NCBI RefSeq assembly: GCF_008017535.1
Contig: NZ_VRUA01000004.1
Span: 124,001 to 188,000 of the forward strand
DNA: 64,000 nt
Source of the DNA: Ottowia flava
GTDB taxonomy: Bacteria; Pseudomonadota; Gammaproteobacteria; Burkholderiales; Burkholderiaceae_C
Direction of reading: 5' to 3'
Every line of letters begins with the position of its first letter. Position 1 is the first letter of the stretch. Both the position numbers and the translations under genes were made by a program. The notes beneath the pieces were generated by a model, which saw nothing but the letters and a program-made list of their open reading frames with translations, ran no database searches and was not told the DNA's origin. Positions 34,306 through 43,746 of the stretch are shown here, one piece after another.

Positions 34306-35882
34306 AGCCCGGTCTGTCGCTGCGGGTTTCGCAGCACCTCGCGCTCACACCCCAGTTGCAGCAGTCGATCCGGCTGCTTCAGCTTTCCACACTCGAGCTG
34401 TCGAGCGAAATCGAGCAGATGCTCGACGACAACCCGTTCCTGGAGCGCGAAGACGACGCCGCGCCGCGCGAGGAATTTGGGCTGCAGCACGCCGACAGCC
34501 GCACCAGCGAAGGCGACCGGGCCAGCGAAAATGCTATCGAAACAGAAGCTGCTCACGCAGATGGTTCTAGCGCAGAGGCCGAATTTGACTCAGATTCCCT
34601 CGCAACTGAAGGTTGGGATGGCGACGGCAGCGTGGAAGTCAGCGCCGACGACGGCGAATGGGGCGGCGATGCGCCGGCGCGCGGCGCACAGGCTCCGGAT
34701 GAAGACGAACTGGACGCGGGCGATCGCGCGGAAGCGCCTGAAAGCCTGACCGCTCACCTGCACCAACAGGCACTGGCGCTGCGCCTGTCACCCGAGGACG
34801 CGGCGGCCTTGCGCTTTCTGATCGAGTCGCTCAACGACGACGGCTACCTAGAGGATTCGCTGGCCCAGTTGGCGGCCACGCTGATGGACGACGACGACGA
34901 TGTCGATCAGATGGAAGAAGCAGTGCACCGCTTCACCCTCGCGCTCAAGCTGCTGCAGTCGCTCGACCCGCCGGGCGTGGGCGCGCGCCATCTCGCCGAA
35001 TGCCTTGGCCTGCAGCTGCGCGAGCGTCGGCGCGCCCTGGGCAGCAGCGCAGACGAATCCGACTGCCTTGCTGCGGCACTGAAAGTCTGCGCGCAACATG
35101 GCGTCATCGATCTGCTGGCCAAGCGCGACGCGAAGCGCCTGGCCGTGCTGACCGAGCTGCCGGAACCGGATGTGCGCGCCGCCATGCAGCTGATCGCTAC
35201 GCTGGAGCCCAAACCCGGCCGCCGCTTTGCCGACGTGGAACGCAACATCGTCGTGCCCGACGTCATCGTCAGCGTGAGCGGCAGTGGCGCGCAACAGCGC
35301 TTTCGGGTGCAGTTGAACCCGGACGTGATGCCGCGCCTGCGCGTGCACGACGTCTACGCCAGCGCCCTGCGCGGCGGCAAGGGCGGCGAGCACCACCAGG
35401 CGCTGGCCCAGCGCCTGCAAGAGGCGCGCTGGTTCATCAAGAACATCCAGCAACGCTTTGACACCATCCTGCGCGTGTCGCAGGCCATCGTCGAACGGCA
35501 GAAGAGCTTCTTCATCCATGGCGACCTCGCCATGCGACCGATGGTGCAGCGCGAACTGGCCGATGAGCTCGGCGTGCACGAGTCGACGATTTCTCGCGTG
35601 ACCACCGCCAAGTACATGGCGACCCCACGCGGCACCTATGAACTGAAGTACTTCTTCGGCTCGGCGCTGGGCACCGAATCCGGTGGCAACGCCTCCAGCA
35701 CGGCGGTACGCGCACTGATCAAGCAACTGATCGGGGCGGAGAATCCGGCCAAGCCCCTGTCGGACAACCAGTTGGCCGAAATGCTCAAGGAACAGGGCAT
35801 CGATTGCGCCAGACGTACCGTGGCGAAATACCGAGAGAGCCTTCGCATCCCGGTCGCCAGCCTGCGCCGCGCTGCACAGTAA
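34302..35882 (+). CDS. rpoN: RNA polymerase sigma-54 factor RpoN
   Basis: A 526-residue sigma-54. Region I is the Gln/Leu-rich start ([38 protein letters not shown]). An acidic region II of about 110 residues follows, then the core-binding domain and the C-terminal DNA-binding part with the RpoN box [10 protein letters not shown]. The start is GTG overlapping lptB. Within region II, residues 77-99 are encoded by a copy of the dispersed repeat, showing that the linker tolerates insertion. Downstream genes usual at rpoN (hpf, ptsN) are absent; a phytochrome-like gene follows. Confidence 0.97.
   Translation: MKPGLSLRVSQHLALTPQLQQSIRLLQLSTLELSSEIEQMLDDNPFLEREDDAAPREEFGLQHADSRTSEGDRASENAIETEAAHADGSSAEAEFDSDSLATEGWDGDGSVEVSADDGEWGGDAPARGAQAPDEDELDAGDRAEAPESLTAHLHQQALALRLSPEDAAALRFLIESLNDDGYLEDSLAQLAATLMDDDDDVDQMEEAVHRFTLALKLLQSLDPPGVGARHLAECLGLQLRERRRALGSSADESDCLAAALKVCAQHGVIDLLAKRDAKRLAVLTELPEPDVRAAMQLIATLEPKPGRRFADVERNIVVPDVIVSVSGSGAQQRFRVQLNPDVMPRLRVHDVYASALRGGKGGEHHQALAQRLQEARWFIKNIQQRFDTILRVSQAIVERQKSFFIHGDLAMRPMVQRELADELGVHESTISRVTTAKYMATPRGTYELKYFFGSALGTESGGNASSTAVRALIKQLIGAENPAKPLSDNQLAEMLKEQGIDCARRTVAKYRESLRIPVASLRRAAQ
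34530..34595 (+). repeat. In-frame copy of the dispersed repeat inside rpoN region II
   Basis: AATGCTATCGAAACAGAAGC, then TGCTCACGCAGATGGTTCTAG and CGCAGAGGCCGAATTTGACTCA, matches the repeat consensus end to end (AGCTGCTTGCGCAGATGGtTgTAGCGC, GGAGGCC, ATTTGACTCA). Bases differ mainly where translation would otherwise suffer. It encodes the acidic stretch [20 protein letters not shown] within the disordered linker. Confidence 0.8.
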
Positions 35883-36057
35883 AAACGGAACTGCGCGGCT
35901 CATTCATCAGCCACGGGCCTATGCCGATCTTCAGAGCGTCGCGCATCTGGCGCCTATACACTGAAAGCCAATCTCTACCCTGCCTGCGCGCCCACCTACC
36001 GAACCTTCGCCCGATGACCCCTGACGTCCCGCCTTTTCTTCATTTCGGGACTGCCTG

Positions 36058-38184
36058 ATGCGCGCTCTCCCCACCGTCATGGCAGGCGCGCCCAAATCGC
36101 TGGGAGAGGGCACCGCCGCCAGCATCCAGGCTCACGGCGTCCTGGCTGGGCTAGATTCGGAGGGCCTCGTCACCCATTTGAGCGCCAACGCCTGCGAATT
36201 GCTGGGTCGTTTGGCGCCGGTGTTGGGCGAGCGTCTGCGACTGGAGCATGTGGCCGGCGATGCGCAACTGCTCGCCAGCCTCAGCGGCCCTCAGAGCACC
36301 AATTTTTTCGAAGCAGATGCCCTGCGCCACCGTCAGGTGGCACTGAACGGCAGGAGCTTCGACCTCCTCGTGCACCGGCATCCAGGTCCCACGCTGGTGG
36401 AGTGGGAGTGGTGCCAGCAGGAACCAATGCGTCAGGAACTCGGCCCCGCCCTGCACCGCATCGTTCAAAACCTGCGGCGCCAGGACACGGCACAGGCGCT
36501 GCTGGAAGAAGCCGTTCGCTCGGTGCGCGCCGTGACCGGTCTCGATCGCACCATGGTCTACCGCTTCCGACGCGAGGATGTCGGCGGCGGAGGCGATGTG
36601 GTGGCCGAAGCCTGCATCCCGGAGTTGCCTTCATTTCTCGGTTACAGCTTTCCCGACGAAGCCATCCCGCAAGCCACGCGGCGTCTTTGTCAGCTCAATG
36701 CGGTGCGCCTCATCGCCGACGCCCACAGTCAACCCGTGCCGGTGTTCAACCTCGATCCCAGTGCACGGCCGCTGGACCTGACTTACGCAGTGTTGCGCAG
36801 CCCGGAGCCATTGCCGGTCGACTACCTGCGCCAGTCCGACATGGGCGCCGCGATGACGCTGCCACTGATGATCGAAGACCAACTGTGGGGAGTCATCATC
36901 AGCCACCACCGGACGCGCTTGCAGGTGCCCTATCCAACCCGCTCGATCTGCGCGGTGCTGGCCGAGTTGGTGTCCGCGCAACTGCAGTCGCAACTGGCGC
37001 AGGACCGGATCGCCCGCGAGCGCCAGCTCGAGCACTTGCGCAGCACCTTGCTGGATCAGATGCAATCGGCGGTCGAGACGGCCCAGGTGCTGTCGGCCCG
37101 CTCCCAGGAAATCGCCGAGGCCTTTGGCGCCGAAGCGATGCTGGTCAGCCACCAGTCCAGCCTGCACGCCCACGGACCGGTAACGCCGCAGCTGTGGTCG
37201 ACCTTGCGTCGGTGGCTCAGCGAAAGTGGCGTCGATGACGGGCACGCATACGCCACCGATTCGCTCGCCCTTGCCGCACCGGCGCTGGCCGACGAGCTCG
37301 GCGGCTGGGCTGGCCTGCTCTCCATAAGCTACGACGCTTCCAGCCAGGGGCGCATTCTGTTGCTGCGGCGCGAACGCCTGGACACGGTCACCTGGGGCGC
37401 TTGGCCAGTGCTGTCCGAGCGTGCCCGCACACTGCACCTAGTCCAATCGAGCGAGGAAACGCTGCGCGGATTCTCCAAGCCATGGGCACATGAAGACGTG
37501 GCTGCGCTCGACGCCTTGGGCGCCGACTTGCGCCGGTTGGTGGCAGCACGGGTCGCGGAAATGCACCGCTACCGGGATGCCGTCAGTGCGATGCTCCATG
37601 CACGGCCCGACACGGCGGCCTCGCCGGGAACAGACGAACCGGAAGGCCGGTTCGAGCGTGTGCTTCACCAGGCCATGGAATTGAGCCTGCTGCGCCAGGG
37701 TGTGCGCCCGCTCATCCGGACCCCGGTCGACTTGGGCGAACTGCTGGCGGAGAGGATCGGGGCGGCACAGCAACGTCACCACGGCACCTCGATCTATTTC
37801 GAGACTCCGGCGGTCCACGAAGGGGAGGCAGCCATTGCGGTGCAAGGCGAACCGGATCGTCTGGCGCGACTGTTCGACGGCTTGCTGGAAAACGCCGTCC
37901 GGCACGGCCATGCCGGAGAGTCGGTGGTGGTCCGCGTCGGTCGCGAAGGGTCCGAGGCGCTGGTCGAAATCAGCAACATCAGTCCACCGATTGCGGAGTC
38001 GGTGGTGGCAGCCCTCTTCAGCCCGACCGTGCCCGCCGCGATCGACGATTCACGCTCGGGCCTGGGCTTCGGTCTCTATGTGGGTCAGACCATCGCCCTA
38101 GCCCATGGCGGCACGCTGACCTACACCTACGACGATCCCTTCGTCACGATGGCGGTCCGGCTGCCGCTGGAGCCCGCGCCCTAA
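36058..38184 (+). CDS. Phytochrome-like sensor kinase with degenerate chromophore pocket
   Basis: A 708-residue cytoplasmic protein with bacteriophytochrome order: a PAS-like segment (ASIQAHGVLAGLD at 21-33, cf. canonical IQPHG), GAF (about 135-320), PHY (about 330-515) and an HATPase domain (about 590-705; N-box GLLENAVRHG, G-box SGLGFGLYV). The bilin-binding N-terminal Cys is missing. The GAF DIP aspartate is Ala202 (PDEAIP), the His of the SPxH motif is Pro253 (EPLPVDYL), and the PHY PRxSF motif is not seen. IISHH is kept. No canonical H-box precedes the ATPase domain. It therefore probably does not sense light through bilin and may not autophosphorylate normally. No response regulator or haem oxygenase gene is adjacent. 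Confidence 0.82.
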   Translation: MRALPTVMAGAPKSLGEGTAASIQAHGVLAGLDSEGLVTHLSANACELLGRLAPVLGERLRLEHVAGDAQLLASLSGPQSTNFFEADALRHRQVALNGRSFDLLVHRHPGPTLVEWEWCQQEPMRQELGPALHRIVQNLRRQDTAQALLEEAVRSVRAVTGLDRTMVYRFRREDVGGGGDVVAEACIPELPSFLGYSFPDEAIPQATRRLCQLNAVRLIADAHSQPVPVFNLDPSARPLDLTYAVLRSPEPLPVDYLRQSDMGAAMTLPLMIEDQLWGVIISHHRTRLQVPYPTRSICAVLAELVSAQLQSQLAQDRIARERQLEHLRSTLLDQMQSAVETAQVLSARSQEIAEAFGAEAMLVSHQSSLHAHGPVTPQLWSTLRRWLSESGVDDGHAYATDSLALAAPALADELGGWAGLLSISYDASSQGRILLLRRERLDTVTWGAWPVLSERARTLHLVQSSEETLRGFSKPWAHEDVAALDALGADLRRLVAARVAEMHRYRDAVSAMLHARPDTAASPGTDEPEGRFERVLHQAMELSLLRQGVRPLIRTPVDLGELLAERIGAAQQRHHGTSIYFETPAVHEGEAAIAVQGEPDRLARLFDGLLENAVRHGHAGESVVVRVGREGSEALVEISNISPPIAESVVAALFSPTVPAAIDDSRSGLGFGLYVGQTIALAHGGTLTYTYDDPFVTMAVRLPLEPAP

Positions 38185-38208
38185 CCGGGTAGGTCACAAT
38201 GCGCGGCC

Positions 38209-39537
38209 ATGGCGACATCTTCTCCCGCGGCCGTCCAGATGCGTGCCGCGCTGCACCTCTTTTTGCCCTGTGCCGGCGGCGTTGAAGGCTACCTGGCCGA
38301 CGAGGTCCACGGACTTACTGGTCTGGTGGGCCAGGACCTGTTGACCGACCGCGGTGGTGTGCGCGTGCGCGCTGACTGGGCCACCGCCCTGCGCCTGAAC
38401 CTGCACAGCAGGCTCGCCCAGCGCGTGTTGATCGAGCTGGCGGACGGTGCCTATCGGGACGAGCAGGACCTGTACGCGTTGGCCTCGGGCGTGGATTGGG
38501 AGCAATGGTTCAGCGCCCAGCAGACCCTGCGTGTCGACCTGACGGCGCACGGCAGCCCGCTTAAAAGCCTGAACTTTGCCACGCTGCGGGTCAAGGACGC
38601 GGTGGTCGATCACTTTCGCGCGCGCACGGGTGCGCGTCCCAGCATCGACACGCAGATGCCGCAGGTGCGCATCCACACGCACCTGAGTGCGACCCATGCA
38701 AGCCTGTACATCGACACCAGCGGCGAACCTCTCTTCAAGCGCGGCTGGCGCCAGGACAAGGGGGACGCGCCGCTGAAGGAAACGCTCGCTGCCGCCATGC
38801 TGGCCGCCAGTGGCTGGTGGCAACCGGCGGAGCGGCGGGTCAGCAAGGAGCCGCTGTATGACCCCTGCTGCGGCAGCGGCACGATCGTGATCGAAGCCGC
38901 ACAGTTGCTGCTGAACCTGCCCGCAGGCGGCGAACGTCGCTTCGCGTTTGAGCGGCTTCGGCCCTTCGATGCCCGCGCCTGGGCAGCGATGAAAGCCGAA
39001 GCGCGCGCCGCCGCCCAGCCCCCTGAAGGGGCACCGCGTGTATTCGGCAGCGATGTCGCGCACCGCATGGTCGATTTCGCGCAGCGTAATGCCGAACGGG
39101 CTGGCGTTGCACACGCCGTGCAACTGCGTGGCGGCGATGCGCTGCAGCGGTTGCCGCCAACGCCGCAGCCCGGGACGATGTTGATGAACCCGCCGTATGG
39201 CGAGCGGATCGCCGCCGCCGGCGTGGCGGGACAGAAGGCGCGTGGCCGGGAGGCCTTCCAGAGCGCCCCCCTGGGACGCGCGCCCTCCCACCAGCCCAGT
39301 GCTGGCGAACGCGACGCCGGCGATGCCTTTTTCACGCGCCTGGCGGCGCACTGGAAAAGTCACTACGCAGGCTGGACAGCCTGGTTGCTGACGCCGGATT
39401 TGAAGTTGCCCGGCCGCCTGCGCCTTAAGGAAAGCCGTCGCGTGCCCATGTGGAACGGCCCCATCGAGTGCCGGCTGTTTCGTTTTGATCTCACGGGCCG
39501 GCGCGAAGATCCCAGGTCGAATCAGACCTCAGCCTAG
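38209..39537 (+). CDS. rlmL: THUMP-domain 23S rRNA guanine-N2 methyltransferase (RlmL-type)
   Basis: A 442-residue SAM-dependent RNA methyltransferase matching the N-terminal half of E. coli RlmKL, which modifies G2445 of 23S rRNA. A THUMP domain covers about residues 60-170. The Rossmann domain has YDPCCGSGTIVIEAA (SAM binding) and the catalytic MNPPYGER. A hydrophilic insertion of about 40 residues follows the catalytic motif, where the family is variable. The RlmK half is not present, as in most betaproteobacteria. Confidence 0.9.
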   Translation: MATSSPAAVQMRAALHLFLPCAGGVEGYLADEVHGLTGLVGQDLLTDRGGVRVRADWATALRLNLHSRLAQRVLIELADGAYRDEQDLYALASGVDWEQWFSAQQTLRVDLTAHGSPLKSLNFATLRVKDAVVDHFRARTGARPSIDTQMPQVRIHTHLSATHASLYIDTSGEPLFKRGWRQDKGDAPLKETLAAAMLAASGWWQPAERRVSKEPLYDPCCGSGTIVIEAAQLLLNLPAGGERRFAFERLRPFDARAWAAMKAEARAAAQPPEGAPRVFGSDVAHRMVDFAQRNAERAGVAHAVQLRGGDALQRLPPTPQPGTMLMNPPYGERIAAAGVAGQKARGREAFQSAPLGRAPSHQPSAGERDAGDAFFTRLAAHWKSHYAGWTAWLLTPDLKLPGRLRLKESRRVPMWNGPIECRLFRFDLTGRREDPRSNQTSA

Positions 39538-39579
39538 GTCAGCATTGCGCTGACAGCTCTTATTTTAATAGCAATCAAA

Positions 39580-40017
39580 TTGTCCGAACCGTTGTTCACA
39601 CCCGGTCGCCCAGTGGTGATCGACACCAACTGCGTGCTGGACCTTTGGGTGTTTCAAGACCCCGGTGCCACCGGGCTGCTGAACGCCGTGACCGCGGGAC
39701 GATTGCACTGGTGCGCCACACTCGTGATGCGCGAAGAGCTCGCACGCGTACTCGGTTACCCACAGGTTGAGCGCCGGCTGGGAGGCACTTCGCTGTCGGC
39801 GCAGGACGTGCTGGCGAAGTTCGACGCCCATGCGCATATCGCGCCCCCGCCGCCAACCAGCACCGTGCGCTGCCGCGATGCGGATGACCAAGTCTTCATT
39901 GATTTGGCCGTGCAGCACCGCGCGATTCTGGTGAGCAAGGACGCGCGGGTGATCGAGTTGGCGCGGCGCCTGGCGCCCTGGGGTGTCGCACAGGTGCGCC
40001 CTTGGCCGCTCATTTGA
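39580..40017 (+). CDS. Orphan PIN-domain protein (putative ribonuclease)
   Basis: A 145-residue PIN-family protein of the COG1569 type. Acidic metal-site residues are visible in VVIDTNCVLDLW, in MREELARVL and in RDADDQVFIDLA, with the final KDARVIEL. It starts with TTG just after an AT-rich patch (TTATTTTAATAGC). No antitoxin gene is next to it, so although such proteins are often named toxins, here it may have another RNase role. It lies between rlmL and the aldehyde dehydrogenase gene. Confidence 0.82.
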   Translation: MSEPLFTPGRPVVIDTNCVLDLWVFQDPGATGLLNAVTAGRLHWCATLVMREELARVLGYPQVERRLGGTSLSAQDVLAKFDAHAHIAPPPPTSTVRCRDADDQVFIDLAVQHRAILVSKDARVIELARRLAPWGVAQVRPWPLI

Positions 40018-40097
40018 GCGCTGGACGCACCTAGACGGCCTACACTGCGCCGGGGCATGCGCCCCTATGGCTCAAATAACAACAGGAGATGTGAAAG

Positions 40098-41675
40098 ATG
40101 CCGGACGGCAACGCGTTCAAGCTGACCTATTCAACGATGTTCAACCCGCCAGCGGAGTTGCATGCGCGCTTCGACGCGGCCCTGCAGCACTTCAAGCAGC
40201 ATGGCATGGGCAAGGACCACGCGCAGTGGGTGAACGACCAGGCTCTTATGGAAGGCGAGCGCTTTGAAGTCCGCTCGCCGATCAATCAGGATTGGTTAAT
40301 CGGCCGTTTCGTGCAAGGCTCGACCGCACAGGTCGATCAGGCCGTACAAGCGGCCCGCGCTGCTTTCCCGGCCTGGGCTGCCACGCCGTGGCCCGATCGC
40401 GTTGCCCTGCTGCGGCGAGCGGCCCGCCTGATCGAGGAGCGCGTGTACACCATCAGTGCCGCGGTCGCCGTGGAAGTCGGCAAGAACCGCATGGAATCGA
40501 TCGGCGAGGTGCAGGAGACCGCCGACCTCATCGACTGGTACTGCGACCAGATGGAACAGCACGACGGCTTCGACCGGTTGCTGGCCGACGACCCGCTACC
40601 CAACTTCCGCAGCCACAACCGTACCGTGCTCAAGCCCTACGGTGTCTGGGCGTTGGTCGCGCCGTTCAACTTCCCGTTCGCCCTGTCGGGCGGTCCGGTC
40701 GGCCCCGCCCTCATCGCGGGCAACACGGTGGTCTACAAAGTGTCGCCTGAAACATCGCTGTCGGGCTGGCTGCTGCTGGAATGCCTGCGTGACGCAGGCA
40801 TTCCGCCCGGCGTGGTCAATTTCGTCACCGGCGGTGACGCCACCGGACGCGCGCTGGTCCAGCACCCGCAGGTCGCGGGCGTTACCTTCACCGGCTCGCA
40901 TGCTGTAGGCATGGAAGTGCTGCGCGCCAGCGTCATGGGCCGCTACCCTCGCCCCTGCATCACCGAGATGGGAGGCAAGAACGCCACCATCGTGACGCGC
41001 CACGCCGACATCGAACGGGCGGCGCTGGGCATCGTGCGCTCGTCCTTCGGCTTGTCAGGGCAGAAGTGTTCGGCCTGTTCGCGCGTCTACGTCGAGCAGG
41101 AAGTGGCCACGCCGCTGAGAGAGCGGCTGGTGGCCTTGACCACCGCGCTCGCAGTCGGCGATCCCACGGTCGCCGAAAACTGGATGGGCCCGGTGATCAG
41201 CCGCAGCGCCTACGAGCGGTACGACCGCCTGGTTGAGCATTTGAAGGCGGTGGGCACGATCGACGCTGGCGGCGCCACATTGACCGCCGGCGCGCTGGCG
41301 CGCGGCTTCTTCGTGGCGCCAACGGTGGCGCGCGCGCCCCTGGACGACGTCGCCTGGGTAGACGAGCACTTTCTGCCGATCGTTCTGGTGGGAGAGGTGG
41401 CCTCGCTGGACGAAGCGCTGCGGCGCGCCAACGCCACCGATTACGGCCTGACGGCGGGCTTCTATGGCAGCACCGAGGAGACCGCGCGCTTTCACCGCGA
41501 GATCGAAGCCGGCGTGACCTACGCCAACCGCCCGCAAGGCGCCACCACCGGTGCCTGGCCGGGCTACCAGCCCTTTGGGGGCTGGAAGGGCAGCGGCAGC
41601 ACCGGCAAGGCCATCGGTTCTTTCTACTATCTGCAGCAGTACATGCGGGAGCAGTCGCAGACCGTGGTCGAATGA
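40098..41675 (+). CDS. Aldehyde dehydrogenase, P5C (glutamate semialdehyde) dehydrogenase-like
   Basis: A 525-residue NAD(P)-dependent aldehyde dehydrogenase. The cofactor region has VAPFNFPFALSGGPVGPALIAGNTVVYKVS, catalytic Glu290 lies in TEMGGKN and catalytic Cys324 in GQKCSACSRV; this spacing and wording match the RocA/PutA branch that oxidises glutamate-5-semialdehyde to glutamate. GGAG eight bases before the ATG supports the start. No proline dehydrogenase is adjacent. It is convergent with a branched-chain amino-acid importer, from which a bidirectional terminator separates it. Confidence 0.87.
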   Translation: MPDGNAFKLTYSTMFNPPAELHARFDAALQHFKQHGMGKDHAQWVNDQALMEGERFEVRSPINQDWLIGRFVQGSTAQVDQAVQAARAAFPAWAATPWPDRVALLRRAARLIEERVYTISAAVAVEVGKNRMESIGEVQETADLIDWYCDQMEQHDGFDRLLADDPLPNFRSHNRTVLKPYGVWALVAPFNFPFALSGGPVGPALIAGNTVVYKVSPETSLSGWLLLECLRDAGIPPGVVNFVTGGDATGRALVQHPQVAGVTFTGSHAVGMEVLRASVMGRYPRPCITEMGGKNATIVTRHADIERAALGIVRSSFGLSGQKCSACSRVYVEQEVATPLRERLVALTTALAVGDPTVAENWMGPVISRSAYERYDRLVEHLKAVGTIDAGGATLTAGALARGFFVAPTVARAPLDDVAWVDEHFLPIVLVGEVASLDEALRRANATDYGLTAGFYGSTEETARFHREIEAGVTYANRPQGATTGAWPGYQPFGGWKGSGSTGKAIGSFYYLQQYMREQSQTVVE

Positions 41676-41737
41676 CCGAAGAGGCGGCAGGCGCCTTGCC
41701 GAGCTGCCGCCTTCATAGGTTGGCGTGCACCAAAACA

Positions 41738-41769
41738 AAAGCCAGCCCGGTTGCCCGCGCTGGCTTTTT
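41738..41769. terminator. Bidirectional terminator between aldehyde dehydrogenase gene and livM
   Basis: AAAGCCAGC, a loop of 12 bases, GCTGGCTTTTT: a 9-bp stem flanked by A-rich sequence on the left and T-rich on the right, usable from both sides. It sits midway between the two convergent genes. Confidence 0.85.
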
Positions 41770-41804
41770 GCTTTTCGGGCGCGCGCCGGATACGGGCAGC
41801 CGGT

Positions 41805-42803
41805 TCAGAGCGACTTCTTCAGCAGCGCACCTAGCTCGCCCATGATGCCGCGCCGGAACAGCAGCACGCAAATGACAAAGATCGCACCTTGAATCACCGT
41901 CACCCAGGCGCCCAGCTCGGCCAGGTAGTTCTGCATGGTCACGATCACGGCGGCGCCAACCACGGGGCCAAAGATGGTGCCCATGCCGCCCAGAATGGTC
42001 ATCAGGACGACCTCACCGGACATGCTCCAGTGCACATCGGTGAGCGAAGCCAACTGAAACACAATGGCCTTGGTCGACCCGGCGAGGCCGGCCAGTGCCG
42101 CTGAGATCACAAACGCGCGGTGCTTGAACTTGTCGGCGTCGTAGCCCAGGGAGATGGCGCGCGGCTCGTTCTCGCGAATGGCTTGCAGCACCTGACCAAA
42201 CGGCGAGTACACCACGCGGTGGATGATCAAAAAGCCAATCAGGAAGATCGCCGTTACGAAGAGGTACATCGCGGTGGTGTTCGTCAACTCGATCAGGCCG
42301 AACAAGCGACCCCGCGGCACCGCTTGGATACCGTCTTCACCCCCGGTGAACGGCGCCTGCAGGCTGAAGAAGAAGATCATCTGGGCCAGTGCCAGCGTGA
42401 TCATGGCGAAATAGATCCCCTGGCGACGGATTGCGAGCAGCCCCACCACCCAGCCGAGTACGGCAGCGCACGCCGTGCCCAACAGGATGGCCAGCTCGGG
42501 CGTCAGGCCCCAGATCTTGGCCGCGTGAGCGGTCACGTAGGCTGCGCCACCGAGAAACATGGCGTGGCCGAAGGACAGCAGGCCGACGTAGCCCAGCATG
42601 AGGTTGAAGGCGCACGCGAACAGCGCGAAGCACATCACCTTCATCATGAAGACTGGGTACACCCCCATCACGGGTGCCAGGATCAGGATGGCGACCATGA
42701 TGAGAAAGGCGATACGGTGTGTCCGGGCGACACTCCGGCTGGTGGCCACCTGGGCCGATGCGCCATCGGCGCTGATGGAGGAATTCGAGGTCACGGCGTT
42801 CAT
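41805..42803 (-). CDS. livM: Branched-chain amino-acid ABC transporter permease LivM
   Basis: A 332-residue inner-membrane permease with about nine spans. NLMLGYVGLLSFGHAMFLGGAAY, YFAMITLALAQMIFF and the ATPase-contact loop RAIRENEPRAISLGYDADKFKHRAF identify LivM. A 30-residue Ser/Ala-rich cytoplasmic start precedes the first span. It is the last gene of a leftward liv cluster with livH, a binding protein, livF and livG. Confidence 0.94.
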   Translation of the reverse strand: MNAVTSNSSISADGASAQVATSRSVARTHRIAFLIMVAILILAPVMGVYPVFMMKVMCFALFACAFNLMLGYVGLLSFGHAMFLGGAAYVTAHAAKIWGLTPELAILLGTACAAVLGWVVGLLAIRRQGIYFAMITLALAQMIFFFSLQAPFTGGEDGIQAVPRGRLFGLIELTNTTAMYLFVTAIFLIGFLIIHRVVYSPFGQVLQAIRENEPRAISLGYDADKFKHRAFVISAALAGLAGSTKAIVFQLASLTDVHWSMSGEVVLMTILGGMGTIFGPVVGAAVIVTMQNYLAELGAWVTVIQGAIFVICVLLFRRGIMGELGALLKKSL

Positions 42804-42813
42804 GTTCGGTCGT

Positions 42814-43698
42814 TCACTTCTGAGTGCCGAACAAGCCGGCCGGACGGATCAAGAGCACGATAGTCATGATCACGAAGATCACCGTCGTCGAAGCTTCAGG
42901 ATAGAACACCTTGGTCAGACCTTCGATCAAGCCCAAGCCAAAACCCGTGACGATGGCGCCCATGATGGAGCCCATGCCCCCAATGACCACGACCGCGAAC
43001 ACCACGATGATGAGGTCGGCACCCATCTGTGGGCTGACCTGGTAGATGGGTGCAGCCATCACGCCAGCCAATGCAGCCAGGGCCACGCCGAAGCCGTAGG
43101 TCAGCGTGATCATGCGCGGCACGTTGATGCCGAAAGCCTGCACCAACTGTGGGTTCTCGGTCGCAGCGCGCAGGTAGCCACCCAGACGGGTGCGCTCGAT
43201 CACGAACCAGGTCCCGACGCACACCACCAGCGACGCCAAGATCACCCAACCCCGGTATTTGGGCAGGAACATGAACCCGAGGTTGTAGCCTCCGGAGAGT
43301 TGCTCGGGGATCGCATAAGGCAAGCCCGTCGAGCCGTATTCGTTGCGGAAGAATCCCTGGATCATCAGCCCCAGGCCGAAGGTCAGCAGCAGGCCATAGA
43401 GGTGGTCCAGCTTGTACAGCCGCGCCAGCATGGTGCGCTCGATGATCACGCCGGTGATACCAACCAGCAGGGGCACCAGCAGCAGTGACCACCAGTAGCC
43501 CAGGCCCAGCTTGTTCAACAGCAGGTATGCTCCGAAGGCGCCCAGCATGTACTGGGCTCCGTGGGTAAAGTTGATGATGTTGAGCAGGCCGAAGATCACG
43601 GCCAAGCCCAGCGAAAGCAAGGCGTAGAACGAACCGTTGATGAGGCCGATGAGCAATTGCCCCATCATCGCCTGAATAGGAATGCCAAAGATATCCAT
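42814..43698 (-). CDS. livH: Branched-chain amino-acid ABC transporter permease LivH
   Basis: A 294-residue permease, partner of LivM. LLIGLINGSFYALLSLGLAVIFGLLNIINFTHGAQYMLGAF is the standard LivH N-terminus, and RAATENPQLVQAFGINVPRMITLTYGFGVALAALAGVMAAPI contains the conserved contact loop. Ten bases separate it from livM and 48 from the binding-protein gene. Confidence 0.94.
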   Translation of the reverse strand: MDIFGIPIQAMMGQLLIGLINGSFYALLSLGLAVIFGLLNIINFTHGAQYMLGAFGAYLLLNKLGLGYWWSLLLVPLLVGITGVIIERTMLARLYKLDHLYGLLLTFGLGLMIQGFFRNEYGSTGLPYAIPEQLSGGYNLGFMFLPKYRGWVILASLVVCVGTWFVIERTRLGGYLRAATENPQLVQAFGINVPRMITLTYGFGVALAALAGVMAAPIYQVSPQMGADLIIVVFAVVVIGGMGSIMGAIVTGFGLGLIEGLTKVFYPEASTTVIFVIMTIVLLIRPAGLFGTQK

Positions 43699-43746
43699 GC
43701 GTGTCCTACGCCTTGCTTGTACCTGTCGCTGACGCGTCCGAGTGCT

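Noticed and set aside
39580-40017. Toxin-antitoxin module
   Set aside because: Only the PIN protein is present; the neighbours are rlmL and an aldehyde dehydrogenase, and no small antitoxin frame overlaps or abuts it.
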